A stretch of 64,000 bases of DNA from Methylotenera oryzisoli (lineage in GTDB: Bacteria; Pseudomonadota; Gammaproteobacteria; Burkholderiales; Methylophilaceae): positions 1 to 64,000 of the forward strand of contig CAMDTL010000003.1 of the NCBI GenBank assembly GCA_945907735.1, given 5' to 3'. The first letter of the stretch is position 1. Each line of letters opens with the position of its first letter. This document shows positions 1-7,881 of this stretch, piece after piece. The notes beneath the pieces are model-generated. The model had not been told where the DNA came from, searched no databases, and saw only the letters and a program-made list of their open reading frames with translations. Made by a program: the position numbers and the translations under genes.

Positions 1-69
1 CTAGATTTTTGGCACTCTTTAATTTTGAATGTAGCTAATTTTAATTAGCAAATTAAAAGCAATAAAACT

Positions 70-146
70 GGAGTGGTAGTTCAGTTGGTTAGAATACCGG
101 CCTGTCACGCCGGGGGTCGCGGGTTCGAGTCCCGTCCACTCCGCCA
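70..146 (+). tRNA. tRNA-Asp (GTC)
   Basis: A 77-nt cloverleaf with encoded CCA. The acceptor stem GGAGTGG pairs with CCACTCC, the anticodon loop CTGTCAC gives anticodon GTC, and the T arm contains GGTTCGAGTCC. Its 3' part (127-154) is partly repeated at 4746-4767, so it probably served as an integration site. Confidence 0.97.
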
Positions 147-154
147 ATACTAAG
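127..154 (+). repeat. att-like direct repeat, copy 1 (tRNA-Asp 3' end)
   Basis: GAGTCCCGTCCA, then CTCCG, then CCAATACTAA: the T-arm/acceptor end of tRNA-Asp plus flank. The second copy at 4746-4767 has both outer blocks but lacks the central CTCCG. This is the usual geometry of an element integrated into a tRNA 3' end. Confidence 0.7.
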
Positions 155-212
155 AAGCCCCGTATTTTGTAGCTAAATCAATAGGTTACATCATGCGGGG
201 GTTTTCTTTTTT
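155..212 (+). terminator. possible terminator after tRNA-Asp
   Basis: CCCCG (158-162) can pair with CGGGG (196-200) across a long loop, followed by a T-rich tract ending near 212. The stem is short and the loop large, so this is weak. A much better terminator follows the second tRNA-end copy at 4771. Confidence 0.3.
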
Positions 213-260
213 ACCACACGCTTTTACCACACGTTTTACATCTAAATCTTAACAGCCTGA

Positions 261-400
261 CTACCTATCGCTAACCCAGCGTCCACACTTAGGACATCTT
301 ACCGTTTGCGACTCCATTACTGTTGTGACTGGTATCCAGTTGTTGCAATTAGAGTGTGTGCAGTAGTGAGCTAGGTCCCTAACTAATACATTAATTTTTT
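261..400 (-). pseudogene. possible remnant of a small zinc-ribbon protein
   Basis: On the minus strand a frame stays open from about 400 down to a TAG at 261-263. It encodes a short stretch with HYCTHSNCNNW and, about 20 residues later, RCPKCGRW. The paired cysteines look like a zinc ribbon. No ATG, GTG or TTG opens the full frame; the only ATG would leave 18 residues. It is therefore either a decayed 3' end of a mobile-element gene or chance. No other gene is seen between the tRNA and the cupin gene. Confidence 0.25.
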
Positions 401-438
401 AGAGAAATTTATAAAATAGATGGCGCGCTCAAAGTTAA

Positions 439-1377
439 TTATGGAAAAATATTTCCATTCGGAAGGACAAATTTGATATCTAATGTTCTTAAATAGGATT
501 GGAGACCGGCATCTTGCATTGGAATTAAATTTGCGTCGCAAGAAGACTCATTGAAGTGAGCATGCCATAAACCAGGGGGAGTGATAAAAACTCCATACGG
601 TTTCCAATCTATTCGCTTAGGGTTTAATATCCCCCCATTTGACGATATTTTATCGCCAACCAATGTATAACAACCAGGCTCACAATCTAAAATCAAATCT
701 AAAGCTACGGATTGATGACGATGGGGTAATTGAATTGATCCCTTAGGAAGCACTCCAAGCATAGCCCATGAGGTATGAGTAATGCTTTGTGTTTGATCCA
801 TTTTTTCATTAATAAGTACCACGCTAATTCTATTTCTGCTCACTTCCTCTGCTTCTTTTCTTACTTTAGTTAGCTCGCTGAGAATATTTTTAGAGGTATA
901 AAGTGTTGGGTTAAAGCGTGGTAAATTGGCTTTAGCCCCTAAATAGCGTAAAAGAGGCTCGTCATGAATTAAGAAAATAATAGACTCTATTTCAGCTTCA
1001 TAAATAATTTCTCCAGCTGCTGGCAGAACCACAAAATCATTTGTGGCCCATGGAATAGAGTCATCACCCAGTTTTGCAATACCTTTACCTCGAATAATAT
1101 AACCAACTTGTGATGTAGCATTAAAATGAGTGGGTATTTTTTCCCCAGCTAAAATCCTTATATAGTTTGCACATAAGGCTGGACTCGTTGCGGGACCTTC
1201 ACATTGAAGTTCTTCGCTGGCATCTAGAGGAATAATACGAGTTACACCCTCTTCAAAAAGCGACTTATCAAATTCCTTAAAAGGTACTCTAGAAATCTTC
1301 CCAGCATAGATAGGATCTACAACTTTCGTATACTCTCCATACCTACAGTTTTCGGTAAATTTTTCTAAGTTATTCAT
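439..1377 (-). CDS. double-cupin protein, gentisate 1,2-dioxygenase-like
   Basis: 312 residues with two cupin segments. The first lies around residues 70-140 (IPTHFNATSQVGYIIRGKG). The second, around 205-285, has LPHRHQS near 218, ITPP near 265 and WHAHFNES near 271. The HRH plus later WHxHxNxS pattern resembles the iron-binding cupin of gentisate 1,2-dioxygenases, so a metal-dependent dioxygenase or sugar/aromatic-binding role is plausible; the substrate is unknown. In the first cupin only one histidine of the usual set is evident (TH near 84). An AAGGACT ribosome-binding site precedes the ATG. It lies inside the proposed tRNA-Asp island, with no operon partner left on its strand. Confidence 0.75.
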   Translation of the reverse strand: MNNLEKFTENCRYGEYTKVVDPIYAGKISRVPFKEFDKSLFEEGVTRIIPLDASEELQCEGPATSPALCANYIRILAGEKIPTHFNATSQVGYIIRGKGIAKLGDDSIPWATNDFVVLPAAGEIIYEAEIESIIFLIHDEPLLRYLGAKANLPRFNPTLYTSKNILSELTKVRKEAEEVSRNRISVVLINEKMDQTQSITHTSWAMLGVLPKGSIQLPHRHQSVALDLILDCEPGCYTLVGDKISSNGGILNPKRIDWKPYGVFITPPGLWHAHFNESSCDANLIPMQDAGLQSYLRTLDIKFVLPNGNIFP

Positions 1378-1614
1378 CTATATAGTCCTTGAGTAGTTAG
1401 TATTCTAGCGTATTTATTGACAAATTGAGTTGGCTTTGATAGAGCCTGTTTTCAGTAGAAAATTCCTTTGAAGACACGATCGGAAGATTTCCTGGCAATT
1501 TATGCTTATACGGTCGCGTTTTGGAAAGCAACGATGTATTACAATTACAAGGTATCGGCGTTGTGAGGGATAATGGTGCCCACATCATTTATACACAATT
1601 TTTGGAATTCTCCC

Positions 1615-3819
1615 ATGGAAATCAAGGTCAACTTTCTCGATAAGCTACGTCTTGAAGCCAAGTTCGATGACTTTACAGTAATTTCAGACCAGCCTATCCG
1701 CTATAAAGGCGATGGCTCAGCCCCGGGTCCATTCGATTACTTTCTGGCTTCATCGGCCTTGTGTGCGGCTTATTTTGTGAAGTTGTACTGCGACACTCGC
1801 AATATTCCTACCGATAATATCCGCCTTTCGCACAACAATATTGTCGATCCGGAAAACCGTTACCAGCAAACTTTCAAGATTCAGGTCGAGTTGCCAGCGG
1901 ATATCTCCGACAAAGACCGCCAGGGTATCTTGCGCTCCATCGACCGTTGTACGGTTAAAAAAGTGGTGCAAGCCGGGCCTGAGTTCGTGATTGAAGATGT
2001 CGCTAATCTGGATGAAGATGCGCAGGCCTTGATGGTGATGAATCCAGCTGCAGGTGCGCTCACTTATATTGTCGGCAAGGATCTGCCGTTGGAACAAACC
2101 ATCGCCAATATGTCTGGGTTACTGGCAAGCTTGGGCATCAAGATTGAAATCGCTTCGTGGCGCAATATCATTCCCAATGTGTGGTCATTGCATATCCGCG
2201 ATGCGCACTCGCCAATGTGTTTTACCAATGGCAAGGGAGCGACCAAGGAAAGCGCGTTGGCGTCGGCTTTGGGTGAGTATATTGAGCGGCTGAGTAATAA
2301 CCATTTTTATGCTGGGTCTTTCTGGGGCGAAGAAATCGCCAACGCAGCATTTGTGCATTATCCGAGCGAGCGCTGGTTCAAGCCGGGCCGTAAAGATTCG
2401 CTACCAAAAGAAATTCTGGACGACTACTGCCTAGATATCTACAACCCCGATGGAGAGCTGCGCGGTTCGCATCTGGTCGACACCAACTCCGGCAATGTAG
2501 AGCGCGGTATCTGTTCGCTACCGTTTGTGCGCAAATCGGATGACGAGGTCGTCTACTTTCCGTCAAACCTGATTGAAAACCTTTACGTCAGCAACGGCAT
2601 GAGTGCCGGCAATACGCTGGCCGAAGCACAGGTGCAATGCTTGTCGGAGATTTTCGAACGAGCAGTCAAACGCGAAATTCTCGAAGGGGAAATCACCTTA
2701 CCGGACGTACCGCAGGAAGTGCTGGCGAGATATCCTGGCATTGTGGCCGGCATTCAGGACTTGGAAGATCAAGGCTTCATGGTGCTGGTCAAGGATGCAT
2801 CGCTGGGCGGGCAGTACCCGGTCATGTGCGTCACTTTGATGAATCCACGCACAGGCGGCGTGTTTGCCTCGTTCGGTGCGCACCCATGTATGGAGGTAGC
2901 GCTGGAACGGAGCCTGACCGAATTACTACAGGGCCGTAGTTTCGAAGGCCTGAATGATTTACCTCAGCCCACTTTTGCCAGTGAAGCCGTGACTGAGCCC
3001 AATAACTTTGTTGAACACTTTATTGATTCCAGCGGGATTGTATCGTGGCACTTTTTCAGCGCCAAGGCGGATTACGAGTTTGTTGATTGGGATTTCTCTG
3101 GGCAAGATGAAAATGCCAATGCCGAGGAAGCTGCAACCTTGTTTGGTATTCTGACAGGCATGGGTAAAGAAGCTTACGTGGCGGTGTATGACCAGCTAGG
3201 CGCGACTGCTTGCCGGATATTGGTCCCTGGCTATTCGGAAGTGTATCCAATAGAAGATTTGATCTGGGATAACACTAACAAAGCGCTGTTGTTCCGCTCT
3301 GATATTTTAAATCTGCATCGCCTGGATGATGCCAGCCTAGAAGCACTACTTGAGCGTTTAGAGAATAACGAGCTGGATGATTACGGCGACATCGCCACAT
3401 TGATTGGCATCGAATTTGACGAGAACACGGACTGGGGTCAGCTAACAGTACTTGAGTTGAAGTTGCTGATTCATCTCGCCTTGCAGCAATTTGAGGAGAC
3501 CCATGAATTGGTGGGTGCCTTCCTGCAATATAACGACAACACACTCGAGCGCCGATTGTTTTACCAGGCCTTGAATGTGGTGCTAGAGGTGCTACTGGAT
3601 GACGAGCTGGCACTCGACGACTACGAGGTCAACTTCCGTCGCATGTTTGGTAATACCAGGATGGATGCGATCATGGGTTCAGTGGATGGCAGCGTGCGCT
3701 TCTTCGGCCTGACGCCAACCAGTCTAAAATTGGAAGGGCTCGACAGGCACCAACGACTGATCGACAGCTACAGAAAATTGCATACGGCTCGGGCCAATAT
3801 GGCAGCTACGGCCAGTTAG
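1615..3819 (+). CDS. ycaO: OsmC domain/YcaO domain fusion protein
   Basis: 734 residues from the ATG at 1615, which has GGAA about 9 nt upstream. An earlier in-frame ATG at 1573 has its purine tract only 2 nt away and would add 14 residues unlike an OsmC start. Residues 1 to about 140 form an OsmC-like domain with cysteines in ALCAAYF and DRCTVKKV. From about residue 185 comes a full YcaO domain (CFTNGKGATKESALA, GEYIERL) and the YcaO C-terminal region (GLTPTSLKLEGLDRH). E. coli YcaO has the second part only and is linked to RimO-dependent methylthiolation of ribosomal protein S12; YcaO enzymes activate amide backbones with ATP. The gene appears more GC-rich than its neighbours and sits between the tRNA-Asp repeats, which suggests acquisition. 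Confidence 0.88.
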   Translation: MEIKVNFLDKLRLEAKFDDFTVISDQPIRYKGDGSAPGPFDYFLASSALCAAYFVKLYCDTRNIPTDNIRLSHNNIVDPENRYQQTFKIQVELPADISDKDRQGILRSIDRCTVKKVVQAGPEFVIEDVANLDEDAQALMVMNPAAGALTYIVGKDLPLEQTIANMSGLLASLGIKIEIASWRNIIPNVWSLHIRDAHSPMCFTNGKGATKESALASALGEYIERLSNNHFYAGSFWGEEIANAAFVHYPSERWFKPGRKDSLPKEILDDYCLDIYNPDGELRGSHLVDTNSGNVERGICSLPFVRKSDDEVVYFPSNLIENLYVSNGMSAGNTLAEAQVQCLSEIFERAVKREILEGEITLPDVPQEVLARYPGIVAGIQDLEDQGFMVLVKDASLGGQYPVMCVTLMNPRTGGVFASFGAHPCMEVALERSLTELLQGRSFEGLNDLPQPTFASEAVTEPNNFVEHFIDSSGIVSWHFFSAKADYEFVDWDFSGQDENANAEEAATLFGILTGMGKEAYVAVYDQLGATACRILVPGYSEVYPIEDLIWDNTNKALLFRSDILNLHRLDDASLEALLERLENNELDDYGDIATLIGIEFDENTDWGQLTVLELKLLIHLALQQFEETHELVGAFLQYNDNTLERRLFYQALNVVLEVLLDDELALDDYEVNFRRMFGNTRMDAIMGSVDGSVRFFGLTPTSLKLEGLDRHQRLIDSYRKLHTARANMAATAS

Positions 3820-3828
3820 AATTACGAG

Positions 3829-3939
3829 TCATGCATTGCTCATGCCATGCTCGCGACAGAGCTCAGGGGCTGAAATACCCGCTTCCGCTTGCTTTAAAAT
3901 CTGCATGATCTGACTGTCAGTGTATCCTGATATTTTCAT
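3829..3939 (-). pseudogene. IS3-family transposase OrfA, N-terminal fragment
   Basis: Starting at the ATG at 3939, the minus strand encodes 36 residues opening with MKISGYTDSQIMQILKQAEA and continuing GISAPELCREHGMS, then stops. This is the helix-turn-helix start of IS3-family OrfA, normally about 90 residues. The OrfB fragment next to it (3995-4207) lies on the opposite strand, so the two pieces do not come from one intact element in its original layout. Confidence 0.8.
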
Positions 3940-3994
3940 GTAAAAATTCCTTAAATCATAATAAGAAAATTCTACTTATCAATGCAACTCTTTT

Positions 3995-4207
3995 ATGGGG
4001 GGATTACCTACTGGCAATTTGTGGGGCAGTTTAAAGGTTGGAAGATTGCATGGCAGGCGATTTGCTACTAGGCGTGAAGCGATGGATGAAGTAATGGATT
4101 GGCTGGTGTTTTATAATCACAGCAGATTACATTCAACACTCAATTACCTAAGTCCGATGCAATTTGAACAACGTTGGCTTGCCGAACAACGAAAAAAGTC
4201 GGCATAA
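3995..4207 (+). pseudogene. IS3-family transposase OrfB, C-terminal fragment
   Basis: Reading from about 4022, the plus strand encodes the last ~60 residues of an IS3-type DDE transposase: SLKVGRLHGRRFATRREAM, then DWLVFYNHSRLHSTL and LSPMQFEQRW. The final acidic residue of the catalytic domain and the C-terminal signature remain; the first two thirds are missing. The sequence after the stop (about 4217-4245) may hold the element's right end. It abuts the IS21-type fragment. Confidence 0.8.
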
Positions 4208-4249
4208 TAGCATTGCTATGGACTCCATTAAATAAGGGCAAGGTCACTG

Positions 4250-4487
4250 ACCCATCTGCGGCTTTTAGCCACTTCTTGAGGGTATTGCGTGTGAGTGTGG
4301 TGCGTCTTGCTATCTCACTAATAGATAATTGTTCTCGAAAGAACAATCGACGAATCTTGGCATACATGACCATGGTAATCACCTCATATACTCCTGCTCA
4401 TAAAATAAGCAGCATACTGGTTTTACCTGGTCAAAATTCAACGCGCATAACTGTGCTTATCTGGTCAATTTTAAATGCGCGTCAACA
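4250..4487 (-). mobile_element. IS21-family end with IstA N-terminal fragment
   Basis: On the minus strand the end begins at 4487 with TGTTGACGCG. It is followed by two spaced repeats of a TTGACCAG-type motif (TTAAAATTGACCAG and TTGAATTTTGACCAG), the multiple terminal repeats typical of IS21 elements. A coding start follows near 4373-4382, giving AKIRRLFFREQLSISEIARR and TRNTLKKWLKAADGS, the IstA helix-turn-helix region. Homology stops near 4250 where the IS3 remnant begins, so the element is truncated and inactive. Confidence 0.75.
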
Positions 4488-4745
4488 GATAGAATGCCTC
4501 AGCAGTGATTAACCGATGTTGACACAAAATTCAGGATGCCCTCGCGTTATAAGCACTGCTCATCATTTTTGGATGAGATTAAAAAAATGTTAGGCTAAAC
4601 CAAAGTTAAAAAGTTAAGGGATTTGTAGCATACGCGAACCCCATATGTTATGGTTAAGCATTTATTATTGGGGGTATTTTTTGGGGTATTTATTATTTTT
4701 AATAATTTATAAATAAATTAAATCAATAAGTTAGATAGTAATTAT

Positions 4746-4767
4746 GAGTCCCGTCCACCAATACTAA
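4746..4767 (+). repeat. att-like direct repeat, copy 2 (partial tRNA-Asp 3' end)
   Basis: GAGTCCCGTCCA followed directly by CCAATACTAA, matching 127-153 apart from a missing CTCCG. It is immediately followed by a strong terminator. This suggests that the tRNA gene and this terminator were once adjacent and were separated by insertion of about 4.6 kb. Confidence 0.7.
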
Positions 4768-4770
4768 AAA

Positions 4771-4798
4771 AACGAGCCCAAAAGGCTCGTTTTTTTTC
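4771..4798 (+). terminator. rho-independent terminator, probably the original one of tRNA-Asp
   Basis: Stem AACGAGCC / GGCTCGTT with loop CAAAA, followed by a run of T. A strong intrinsic terminator just after the partial tRNA-Asp end. Confidence 0.8.
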
Positions 4799-5048
4799 GT
4801 AAAAAACTAAAAACACCTGCCCTGCAACCGCAGGGGTTGTCGCTGCAGAATATGCCAGCTAAGCCAGTGTGTGGCTTGCTTGTGAAATATACCAATTAAA
4901 GCTGGTTGTTCATACGTTAAAGGCAATATCCATGGAGCTTACATGGTCTTGTTTTTAGTGTGTTATGTGGCATTAGAAACCTTTTGTCTGCTAAGCTAAT
5001 CTGGTGTTTAGATCATTAAGATGTAAGCGCCATTTACTGCAAGTGTTA

Positions 5049-5054
5049 TATAAT
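5049..5054 (+). promoter_or_regulatory. possible -10 box of ppiD promoter
   Basis: A perfect TATAAT, 45 nt before the ppiD start. No good -35 hexamer is visible at 16-18 bp spacing, so this is only a candidate. Confidence 0.3.
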
Positions 5055-5098
5055 GACGCGTTCAGCAATTAAGCGATAAATTTTTAGAGAGTGAATGT

Positions 5099-6997
5099 AT
5101 GTTAGACGCGATTCGAAATCACACCCAAGGCTGGTTGGCTAAAGTCATTTTGGCTTTAATTACTATTCCGTTTGCACTGTTTGGCATTGATTCATATTTT
5201 AATAACGCGGGTAGCAATGTTGCGGTGGCTAAGGTGAATGGCGACAAAATTTCGATTCAAGAATATAACAATGCGATAGAAATGGTGCGCAATCGTTTGC
5301 AATCGGAAGGCCAAAAAGTGGATAGCGCCATGTTGGAAAGTGCTGAGCTTAAGCAATCCGTGCTGGATGGCTTGATTACACGCCGTTTGGTGAATGAGGA
5401 AATCCAGCGATCTAATTTTAAAATTAGCGATGAGCAATTAAGCCAGCATATTTTGAGCATGCCAGAGTTTCAAGAAAATGGACAATTTTCGGAAGATATT
5501 TACCAAAAAACCCTAGAACAAAACAAGTTCACTGCCACTAAATTTGAAAATGATAGACGTAGCGAGCTGTTGACACAGCAAGCGCGGGATGGTTTGGCTA
5601 TGTTGGTATCGATTCCTAAAAATGTGGCTGAACAAACTTTAAAATTTGCGCATCAGCAGCGCGATGTCAGTGTGGCGGAAATTAAAACCGCACCATTCCT
5701 TACACAAACTAAGGTGACACCTGCGCAAGTAAAAGCCTATTACGAGCGACACAAAGATAAATTTAAAGTACCAGAGCAAGTTAAATTAGAGTTCGCATTG
5801 CTTTCTGCCGCAGGTTTGGTGGTGCAAATGAGTGTAACAGATGCAGAAGTGAAAGCATTTTACCAGGAAAATGCAGCTAAATTTCAGGGCGATGAGCAAC
5901 GTCAAGCCAGCCATATTTTAATTGGTTTTGGTGTGGGCGCCACTGTGGCAGAAAAAGTTGTAGCTAAAGATAAAGCCGCGGATATTTTGGCTCAACTCAA
6001 GCAGAGTCCTAAACGCTTTGAAGAATTGGCAACGAAAAATTCGCAAGACCCAGGCTCGGCAGTTAAAGGTGGCGATTTAGGTAACTTTGGTCGCGGTGCC
6101 ATGGTAAAGCCATTTGAGGATGCAGTGTTTGGTATGAAAGTGAATCAAATTAGTGAGTTGGTAGAATCTGAATTTGGCTATCACATCATCAAGCTCACTG
6201 GCATCACAGGCCAATCGACCAAGTTTGAAGACATGAAAGTGCAAATTAAAGGTGAGTTAAGTTGGAATAAAGCGCAGGCCAAATATGCAGAACTTGCCAA
6301 TGATTTTAGTAACACGGTGTACGAACAATCAGGCAGCTTAAAGCCAGCCGCCGGTAAATTTGGCTTGCAACTGCAAACCAGCGCTTGGATGAGCCGCGAA
6401 GAGGGCGAAAAGTTTTTCAAAAATGATAAGTTGATGAGCATGGTGTTCTCGGATGAAGCGCTAAAAGAAAAACGCAACACTGAGGCGGTGGAAGTGTCAC
6501 CAAATAACATGGTTTCGGCGCGGGTGATAGATTACAAACCATCTGCACCACGCACGTTTGATGAAGTTAAGGGTGGTATTGAAGCCGTTTTAAAACTGGA
6601 ACAAGCCGAGAAATTGGCGACTGAAAAGGGCGCGGCTGCCTTGGCAAAGTTAAAAGCTGGCGATGCAGGCGAGGATTTGGAGTGGATTCCACCGGTGACG
6701 GTAGATCGCAAGAATGCACAAGGTTTAACGGAAGGCGTGATGAAACAAGTGTTTAAAATTGATGCAAGCAAATTGCCTGCGTACGCTGGGTTTATGAATG
6801 AAAAAGCTAGTTATACCATTGTCAAAATCAGCCGCATAGATAATGCATTGGCGACAGATGATGACGCAAAAAGACATGCCGAAGAGGATTTGCAAGCGGC
6901 GATGGTGGCGGAATACGTGAGTGCCTATGGCAAATCGCTTAAAGCAAACAGTGATATTGTGGTGAATCGAAAATTGCTAGAAACGCCTAGTCAGTAA
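5099..6997 (+). CDS. ppiD: peptidyl-prolyl cis-trans isomerase PpiD (SurA N-domain type)
   Basis: 632 residues, the usual PpiD length. An N-terminal membrane anchor (about residues 12-34, WLAKVILALITIPFALFG) is followed by a SurA_N-type chaperone region. A parvulin domain occupies about residues 265-370 (QASHILIGFG; GDLGNFGRGAMVKPFEDAVF; FGYHIIKLTG), then a C-terminal chaperone-like part. The family is a periplasm-facing chaperone bound to the inner membrane that helps proteins leaving the Sec translocon. GAGAGTGA lies just upstream of the ATG. It is monocistronic and converges with fabI across a shared terminator. In related bacteria it directly follows tRNA-Asp; here the island intervenes. 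Confidence 0.95.
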   Translation: MLDAIRNHTQGWLAKVILALITIPFALFGIDSYFNNAGSNVAVAKVNGDKISIQEYNNAIEMVRNRLQSEGQKVDSAMLESAELKQSVLDGLITRRLVNEEIQRSNFKISDEQLSQHILSMPEFQENGQFSEDIYQKTLEQNKFTATKFENDRRSELLTQQARDGLAMLVSIPKNVAEQTLKFAHQQRDVSVAEIKTAPFLTQTKVTPAQVKAYYERHKDKFKVPEQVKLEFALLSAAGLVVQMSVTDAEVKAFYQENAAKFQGDEQRQASHILIGFGVGATVAEKVVAKDKAADILAQLKQSPKRFEELATKNSQDPGSAVKGGDLGNFGRGAMVKPFEDAVFGMKVNQISELVESEFGYHIIKLTGITGQSTKFEDMKVQIKGELSWNKAQAKYAELANDFSNTVYEQSGSLKPAAGKFGLQLQTSAWMSREEGEKFFKNDKLMSMVFSDEALKEKRNTEAVEVSPNNMVSARVIDYKPSAPRTFDEVKGGIEAVLKLEQAEKLATEKGAAALAKLKAGDAGEDLEWIPPVTVDRKNAQGLTEGVMKQVFKIDASKLPAYAGFMNEKASYTIVKISRIDNALATDDDAKRHAEEDLQAAMVAEYVSAYGKSLKANSDIVVNRKLLETPSQ

Positions 6998-7010
6998 TAT
7001 TGTGTAGAAA

Positions 7011-7045
7011 TTAAAAAAGCCGATATTTTTATATCGGCTTTTTTA
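7011..7045. terminator. bidirectional terminator between ppiD and fabI
   Basis: AAAAAAGCCGATAT pairs with ATATCGGCTTTTTT around a short AT loop, giving T runs on both strands between two convergent genes. Confidence 0.85.
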
Positions 7046-7073
7046 ATACGGTATTAGCGAGCCAGCAGTTGTA

Positions 7074-7859
7074 TTAGTCGATTTGACCTGCTGCGGTAAT
7101 ATTCATGCCACCATCCACATAGGTGATTTCACCTGTAATGCCGCTGGCTAAATCGCTACACAAAAATGCAGCGGCGTTGCCGACTTCATCAATGGTTACA
7201 TTGCGGCGCAAGGCCGTGTGTTTTTCGTTAAAGCCTATCATCTTGTCAAAATCGGCAATACCCGAGGCTGCCAGTGTTTTGATGGGGCCTGCGGAGACCG
7301 CATTCACGCGGATGCCACGTGGGCCCAAGCTCTGCGCCAAATAGCGTACATTGGCCTCTAAACTGGCTTTGGCGACGCCCATGACGTTGTAGTTGGGCAT
7401 GGTGCGCTCAGCGCCCAAGTAAGAAAGCGTGAGCAAGCTGCCTTTGCGGCCTTGCATCATCGGGTAAGCGGCTTTGGCAAGGGCTGAGAAGCTATACGAG
7501 CTGATGTCGTGCGCAATTTTGAAATATTCGCGATTCACTGCGTCTAAATAATCGCCTTCTAACGCGACTTTTGGCACAAATGCCAGTGAATGCACGAGAC
7601 TGTCTAAGCCATCCCAATGCTTTGCCAAGGCGGGGAATAGCGCATCGATTTGCGCGTCTTCTGCTACATCGCACGGCAAAATTATTTTAGAGCCAAAATC
7701 AGCGGCTAAATCGGCCACGCGCTGTGCATGTTTTTCCATTTGGTAGGTGAAAGCGAGTTCCGCGCCTTCGCGTTTCATTGCGCCAGCAATGCCATAGGCA
7801 ATGCTACGGTTGCTGAGTAAGCCTGCAATTAATATTTTTTTACCTGCTAAAAATCCCAT
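7074..7859 (-). CDS. fabI: enoyl-[acyl-carrier-protein] reductase (NADH)
   Basis: 261 residues, typical FabI. It catalyses the last reduction of each fatty-acid elongation cycle. The N-terminal nucleotide-binding motif is modified as in FabI ([13 protein letters not shown]), and the catalytic Tyr-x6-Lys is present (YNVMGVAK, near residues 156-163). The C-terminus has [14 protein letters not shown]. It is the last gene of a leftward block, 22 bp after the permease gene, so it may be co-transcribed with the peptide transporter. Confidence 0.96.
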   Translation of the reverse strand: MGFLAGKKILIAGLLSNRSIAYGIAGAMKREGAELAFTYQMEKHAQRVADLAADFGSKIILPCDVAEDAQIDALFPALAKHWDGLDSLVHSLAFVPKVALEGDYLDAVNREYFKIAHDISSYSFSALAKAAYPMMQGRKGSLLTLSYLGAERTMPNYNVMGVAKASLEANVRYLAQSLGPRGIRVNAVSAGPIKTLAASGIADFDKMIGFNEKHTALRRNVTIDEVGNAAAFLCSDLASGITGEITYVDGGMNITAAGQID

Positions 7860-7881
7860 AATTCATCCTATTTGTTTGGTT

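Larger units (their letters stand above)
4488..5098. other. non-coding stretch between IS21 remnant and ppiD
   Basis: No convincing coding region. It holds a second TGTTGACAC motif at 4517-4525 that may be another IS21-type end. Two GGGGTATT repeats lie at 4671-4690 in an AT-rich tract of the kind seen beside integrase attachment sites. The second tRNA-Asp end and its terminator follow (4746-4798), then a short hairpin (CCCTGC-AACC-GCAGGG, 4820-4835) and a -10-like TATAAT at 5049. Nothing is recognised in 4840-5040. Confidence 0.6.

Noticed and set aside
1397-1588. 63-codon minus-strand frame upstream of the cupin gene
   Set aside because: No family pattern, no ribosome site, low-complexity Ser/Leu/Asn content; it covers the leader of the ycaO gene.
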